Shown here piece by piece: positions 60,795-64,000 of a stretch of 64,000 nucleotides of DNA. Location: NCBI RefSeq assembly GCF_010977575.1, contig NZ_CP048812.1, forward strand, positions 992,001 through 1,056,000, in the 5' to 3' direction. Source of the stretch: Halomonas socia. GTDB taxonomy: Bacteria; Pseudomonadota; Gammaproteobacteria; Pseudomonadales; Halomonadaceae. How positions within the stretch are numbered: the stretch's first letter is position 1; each line of letters begins with the position of its first letter. The notes under the pieces were generated by a model that made no database searches, had not been told where the DNA came from, and was given only the letters and a program-made list of their open reading frames with translations. The position numbers were made by a program, and so were the translations under genes.

Positions 60795-61694
60795 TCAGCT
60801 CTCGAGGTATTGCGCGAGTGCACCGAGGGTGGCACCGATGGGCGCCTCGAGCTTGAGTTCATAGAGCGCATCGGCGCGGGTATGACCAAGGTTGAGGCAG
60901 GCCAGCGACTTGCCCTCGGCCAACGCCTGGCGCGCGAAGCGGTAGCCGGAATAGACCATCAGCGACGAGCCCACCACCAGCAGCGCATCGCCACGCGAGA
61001 CCGCCGCACGCGCGGCTGTCACCCGTTCCGCCGGCACCTGGTCGCCGAAGAACACCACGTCGGGCTTCCATATTCCGCGCCCGCAGCGTCCGCAGCCGGG
61101 CACCTGAAAGTCGCCGAAGTCGCGCTCCAGGTCGGCATCGCCATCGGGGCCGAGGCGCGCCTCGACGGACAGCCAGTCAGGATTGGCGGCGGCCAGTTCG
61201 GCGTGCAGGTCGTGGCGCATACGCCGCGCATCGCAGCCCATGCAGCGCACGATCTCGGCGCGGCCGTGAAGGTCGATAACGCGCCGATTGCCGGCACGCT
61301 GGTGCAGGCCATCGACGTTCTGGGTAATCAGGGTGTCGAGGCGCCCGCGCCGCTCGAGCAGCGCCAGGCCGCGATGAGCCGCGCCGGGACGCGCCTCGCT
61401 TAGCGCGCGGAAGCCGATCAGGGCGCGCGCCCAGTAGCGCTGTCGGGCCGCATGGCTGGCCATGAAGTCCTGGTGATTCATCGGCGGTGGTCGCTTCCAG
61501 GCCCCGCCGCGGTCGCGGTAGTCGGGAATGCCGCTGTCGGTGCTGACACCGGCACCGCTGATCACCACCAGGCGCGGATGGCGGCTGATGAATTGGGCAA
61601 GCGCCGCGGCGGCCTGGCTCACCCTGTGTGACTCGTGGGTCGCCGCATCAATCCTGGAGGCATCGCTAGGAGGCATGGTGGACATGGTTGGCAT
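60795..61694 (-). CDS. NAD-dependent protein deacylase, Sir2 family
   Basis: Sirtuins remove acyl groups from lysine using NAD. The 299-residue product has [20 protein letters not shown] (NAD binding), [12 protein letters not shown], the catalytic HG in VIDLHGRAE, and the four zinc cysteines CMGC and CGRC. Sequence and size are closest to class II (SIRT4-like) sirtuins rather than to E. coli CobB. The start is uncertain: three ATGs lie within 18 bp, and I took the first, 61694. Confidence 0.9.
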   Translation of the reverse strand: MPTMSTMPPSDASRIDAATHESHRVSQAAAALAQFISRHPRLVVISGAGVSTDSGIPDYRDRGGAWKRPPPMNHQDFMASHAARQRYWARALIGFRALSEARPGAAHRGLALLERRGRLDTLITQNVDGLHQRAGNRRVIDLHGRAEIVRCMGCDARRMRHDLHAELAAANPDWLSVEARLGPDGDADLERDFGDFQVPGCGRCGRGIWKPDVVFFGDQVPAERVTAARAAVSRGDALLVVGSSLMVYSGYRFARQALAEGKSLACLNLGHTRADALYELKLEAPIGATLGALAQYLES

Positions 61695-61835
61695 CGCCCT
61701 GGCTGGCCGCAGACGGTGATCTTGGAGCCGGAAATGACCACATTGTTCACCCAAGTCTGCCGAGGTTAGCTAGAATGAACGCGCAATCGTCCCCGCCGTA
61801 TGGCGATCCATCCCACTAGGCAAGGACCGCTGCCG

Positions 61836-62747
61836 ATGGCCTGGCTGGAATACCTACTGCCGCTGATCTTCCTGTTTCCGCTGGGAGCCACCGCGGTGAT
61901 CGTGCTGGCGCTGCGCAACCTGCACGATGCCCGAGTGCGCTCGCCGTTCGACGCCCACCCGCTGCGCGAACCCGGTCAGGCGCTGCGCGACCGTCTCGAC
62001 CGCGCCTTTGCCAGCCTGTTCCTCAACGGTGCGCTGGGCCCCATCGTGGTACTCGCGCCGCTGGTCTACGGCATGGGCCGCATGCTGTTCGCCACTCAGC
62101 AGGACTGGGTGGAGTGGAGCCTCTACGGGCTGCTCAGCACGCTGCTGGTGATGGTATTCTGCTTCCTGCTGATCCGCGACTACCAGCGCATCCGCCGCCT
62201 CAAGCTCGGCCTGGCCTGCGAGCTGGTGATCGGCCAGGAGCTCGAGCGCCTGGTGCGCCCCGACGCCCACCCCTATCACATCTTTCATGATATCCCCGCT
62301 GACACCTATACCATCGACCATGTGGCGGTCACGCCCCACGGGGTGTTCGTGATCGAGACCCGGGCGCGTACCTGGCCGGTGGACCCCGGCGGTGAGGGAC
62401 GCAATCAGGTCTACGTGGAGCGCCAGCGGCTGCGCTTCCCCGGCTGGAGCGAACGCCGCCCGCTGCTCAAGACCCGCCAGGCCGTCAAGTGGGTGCGCAA
62501 GTGGCTGGCCCAGGAGTGCGGCACCGTGGTGCCGGTGATGGGGGTGCTGGCGCTGCCCGGCTGGGAGATCGACGCCAGCCAGGCCGACGATGACCTGCTG
62601 GTGGTCGGCGGCGACCGACTCGCCGAACAGCTCGCCGCGATGCCGCTCGGCCCATTCGACGATGCCACCCACGATCGCGCCATCCGCGCCCTGATGCAGC
62701 GCGCCGCGCTGGTCGAGCTGCAGCATCTGCAGGAGCCTTCCGTCTAG
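61836..62747 (+). CDS. NERD-domain membrane protein
   Basis: The 303-residue protein has three or four hydrophobic helices (about 2-25, 65-85 and 97-120) and then a cytosolic NERD domain, a nuclease-related fold: ELVIGQELERL, TYTIDHVAVTPHGVFVIETR. The usual ETK of the domain reads ETR here, so the nuclease-like lysine is replaced. The function of NERD membrane proteins is not known. AAGGA lies about 10 nt before ATG 61836; an ATG at 61800 is the alternative. Confidence 0.82.
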   Translation: MAWLEYLLPLIFLFPLGATAVIVLALRNLHDARVRSPFDAHPLREPGQALRDRLDRAFASLFLNGALGPIVVLAPLVYGMGRMLFATQQDWVEWSLYGLLSTLLVMVFCFLLIRDYQRIRRLKLGLACELVIGQELERLVRPDAHPYHIFHDIPADTYTIDHVAVTPHGVFVIETRARTWPVDPGGEGRNQVYVERQRLRFPGWSERRPLLKTRQAVKWVRKWLAQECGTVVPVMGVLALPGWEIDASQADDDLLVVGGDRLAEQLAAMPLGPFDDATHDRAIRALMQRAALVELQHLQEPSV

Positions 62748-62793
62748 TCATCACCCGAAGCTGCGCTCGGCGACGTTTCAGACAATGCCCAAG

Positions 62794-63552
62794 TTATCCT
62801 GCGGCAGGAATCTGCACGCGGTTATGGCAGCGCCCGGGGCGCTGCTCGACCAAGCTCTCGGCATCCGGAAAATCGCTCAACTGATCAACGGCAATGCCGA
62901 TGCGCACCTCGCTAAGCCGGCGGTTGCTGCGGCCGCGGCACTCCAGACGCAGCGCGCGGCCGGTGTCGCGCCCAAAGGCCGCCTCGAAGGCACCGATCAG
63001 CTCGTTACGCGCGACCTCTCCGCCCTGGTTGAGCACGACGAAGTCGGCAAAGGCGCTGGCATTGACCCGCTCGAGCAGCGTAAGCGAAGCAGCGAAATAG
63101 TCCTCGGCGTCCAGCGCCAGGCAGGCGGCGTGCTTGGCATACTGATAGCGATCCAGGCAGCTGGCACGCCCGGGCATGCCTTCATCCAGCGCCTCGACGA
63201 GCGGCGCGGGCAGCTGAAAGGGCGGATGCGCCCGGCAGAAGCCGCCGTCGGCACGCGGCTCTTCGATAAAGCACCCCTCGCGCCACCACTGCGGGCGGTC
63301 GACGCCGTCGCGGGCAAAGCGCTCGGGCAGCGATGGCCAGAGCCCGTGCAGCACGAAGCCCTGCCCCGCCTGGCGCTCGCGGCACTCCTCGGGCGGCCGT
63401 GAGTGGGTATCGCAGAAGCCAGGGTGCCAGGTCAAGGCCAGGGTATAGTGGTCGAAGCCCTCGCCGTCGAGGCCCAGCGAATCGGCCGCGGCGAGGCCCA
63501 CGCCGAGCAGCGCCAGCAGCAGGCCGGCGAAGCAGCGCCGCACCTCAGTCAC
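62794..63552 (-). CDS. rna: Exported RNase T2-family ribonuclease (RNase I-like)
   Basis: This 252-residue periplasmic protein would degrade RNA non-specifically. It has a signal peptide (cut near LAAA-DS, residue 24), the first active-site block FVLHGLWPS (His69) and a second block RYQYAKHAAC (Lys140, His141), plus several paired cysteines. In the second block the usual HEW positions read Tyr-Gln-Tyr. The start is GTG at 63550-63552, overlapping the upstream gene by 8 bp; a second GTG three codons later is possible. Confidence 0.87.
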   Translation of the reverse strand: MTEVRRCFAGLLLALLGVGLAAADSLGLDGEGFDHYTLALTWHPGFCDTHSRPPEECRERQAGQGFVLHGLWPSLPERFARDGVDRPQWWREGCFIEEPRADGGFCRAHPPFQLPAPLVEALDEGMPGRASCLDRYQYAKHAACLALDAEDYFAASLTLLERVNASAFADFVVLNQGGEVARNELIGAFEAAFGRDTGRALRLECRGRSNRRLSEVRIGIAVDQLSDFPDAESLVEQRPGRCHNRVQIPAAG

Positions 63553-64000
63553 CCCTGAGCCGCCCGCCCATCTCCTGGGCCAGGTCGACGGCGTAGTGGT
63601 CGGTCATGCCGCCAATGAAGTCGAGCATGCGCCGGTAGCTGGCATACAGCGACCAGGAGGGCCGCGGAGTGTTTTCACCGATCAGCGCCAGCACCCGCTG
63701 GTGCTTGAAGCTCGACTCGCCATGGTAGTGCAGCTCATGAGCGGCGCCGATAAAGGCCTCCAGAAGAATCCCCAGTGTCGTGTAGGCGCCGATCTCCAGC
63801 TTGGCCTTGCGCTCGTTCTGAAAGATCCGCTCGCGGGCCAGCTGCTTGGCGGCCTTGACCCCCCAGTCGAGATCCGGGTGGCACAGCTCCAGCAGGTCGT
63901 GCTCCAGGGCGCCGCCCAGCAGCTCGCCCTCATGCTGCACGAACACCGCCCCCACGTCGCTGACCGCACGCTCCATGGCGGCACCGCGCAGCGCGGCGAT
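63545..64000 (-). CDS. dgt: dGTP triphosphohydrolase-like protein, C-terminal part (partial)
   Basis: The frame is open to the window edge and continues to the right; 151 residues are seen. The C-terminal text LDFIGGMTDHYAVDLAQEMG matches the end of HD-domain dNTP triphosphohydrolases, which hydrolyse dGTP and other dNTPs. The HD motif itself lies outside the window. It overlaps the RNase gene by 8 bp, so the two are probably coupled. Confidence 0.85.
   Translation of the reverse strand: MAALRGAAMERAVSDVGAVFVQHEGELLGGALEHDLLELCHPDLDWGVKAAKQLARERIFQNERKAKLEIGAYTTLGILLEAFIGAAHELHYHGESSFKHQRVLALIGENTPRPSWSLYASYRRMLDFIGGMTDHYAVDLAQEMGGRLRGD

Overview
The window looks like chromosomal DNA of a halophilic gammaproteobacterium, most likely Halomonadaceae (Halomonas or a close relative). 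This rests on the gammaproteobacterial order of the ribosomal and RNA polymerase operons, high GC with long antisense open frames, abundant TRAP and lactate-oxidation genes, and several very acidic exported proteins. The assignment is inference; a 16S search (19812-21351) would settle it.

Left part (1-21932, almost all on the minus strand): information-processing genes. Read along the minus strand, an rRNA operon (16S, tRNA-Ile, a broken tRNA-Ile-like copy, tRNA-Ala, 23S, 5S) is driven by two tandem TTGACA-16-TAGAAT promoters. birA-coaX follow, then tRNA-Tyr/Gly/Thr, tRNA-Trp, secE-nusG, rplKAJL-rpoBC and rpsL-rpsG-fusA (fusA cut by the window edge). The tuf gene usually found between tRNA-Thr and tRNA-Trp is absent; a terminator stands there. 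The 16S-23S spacer carries two copies of an 80-bp hairpin element, each abutting a tRNA 3' end.

Middle (21933-42143): carboxylate metabolism. A lactate oxidation operon (lutA-lutB-lutC and a large FAD/Fe-S D-lactate dehydrogenase) diverges from an lldR-type regulator, with two matching operators exactly 200 bp apart. lldR overlaps dctB, which overlaps dctD (a sensor kinase and a sigma-54 activator). Just downstream of dctD lies an exported SGNH-type hydrolase; 6.3 kb further on is a TAXI-type TRAP transporter. Both have the same upstream layout to the base: two TGTGCGG-N4-CCGCACA-like sites 33 bp apart, an IHF-like site, and a -24/-12 element whose GG is 129 bp from the start of the first site. 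I infer a DctBD/sigma-54 regulon linking a periplasmic hydrolase to a carboxylate importer. Between them lie a YdjM-like membrane protein, a gamma-carbonic anhydrase, a sodium symporter, oligopeptidase A and YheV.

Right part (42238-64000): one-carbon and central carbon metabolism, namely metF, ahcY with a clear SAH riboswitch, metK, tkt, class I and class II fructose-bisphosphate aldolases, an lrgAB pair, and epd-pgk-fba. Three exported, extremely acidic small proteins (two of them tandem paralogues) flank a ghrB-like dehydrogenase. The end holds a YieH-like phosphatase, YciH (SUI1), a lipoprotein, a sirtuin, a NERD-domain membrane protein, an RNase T2 protein and the 3' part of a dGTPase-like gene. 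No CRISPR array, prophage or insertion sequence was seen.
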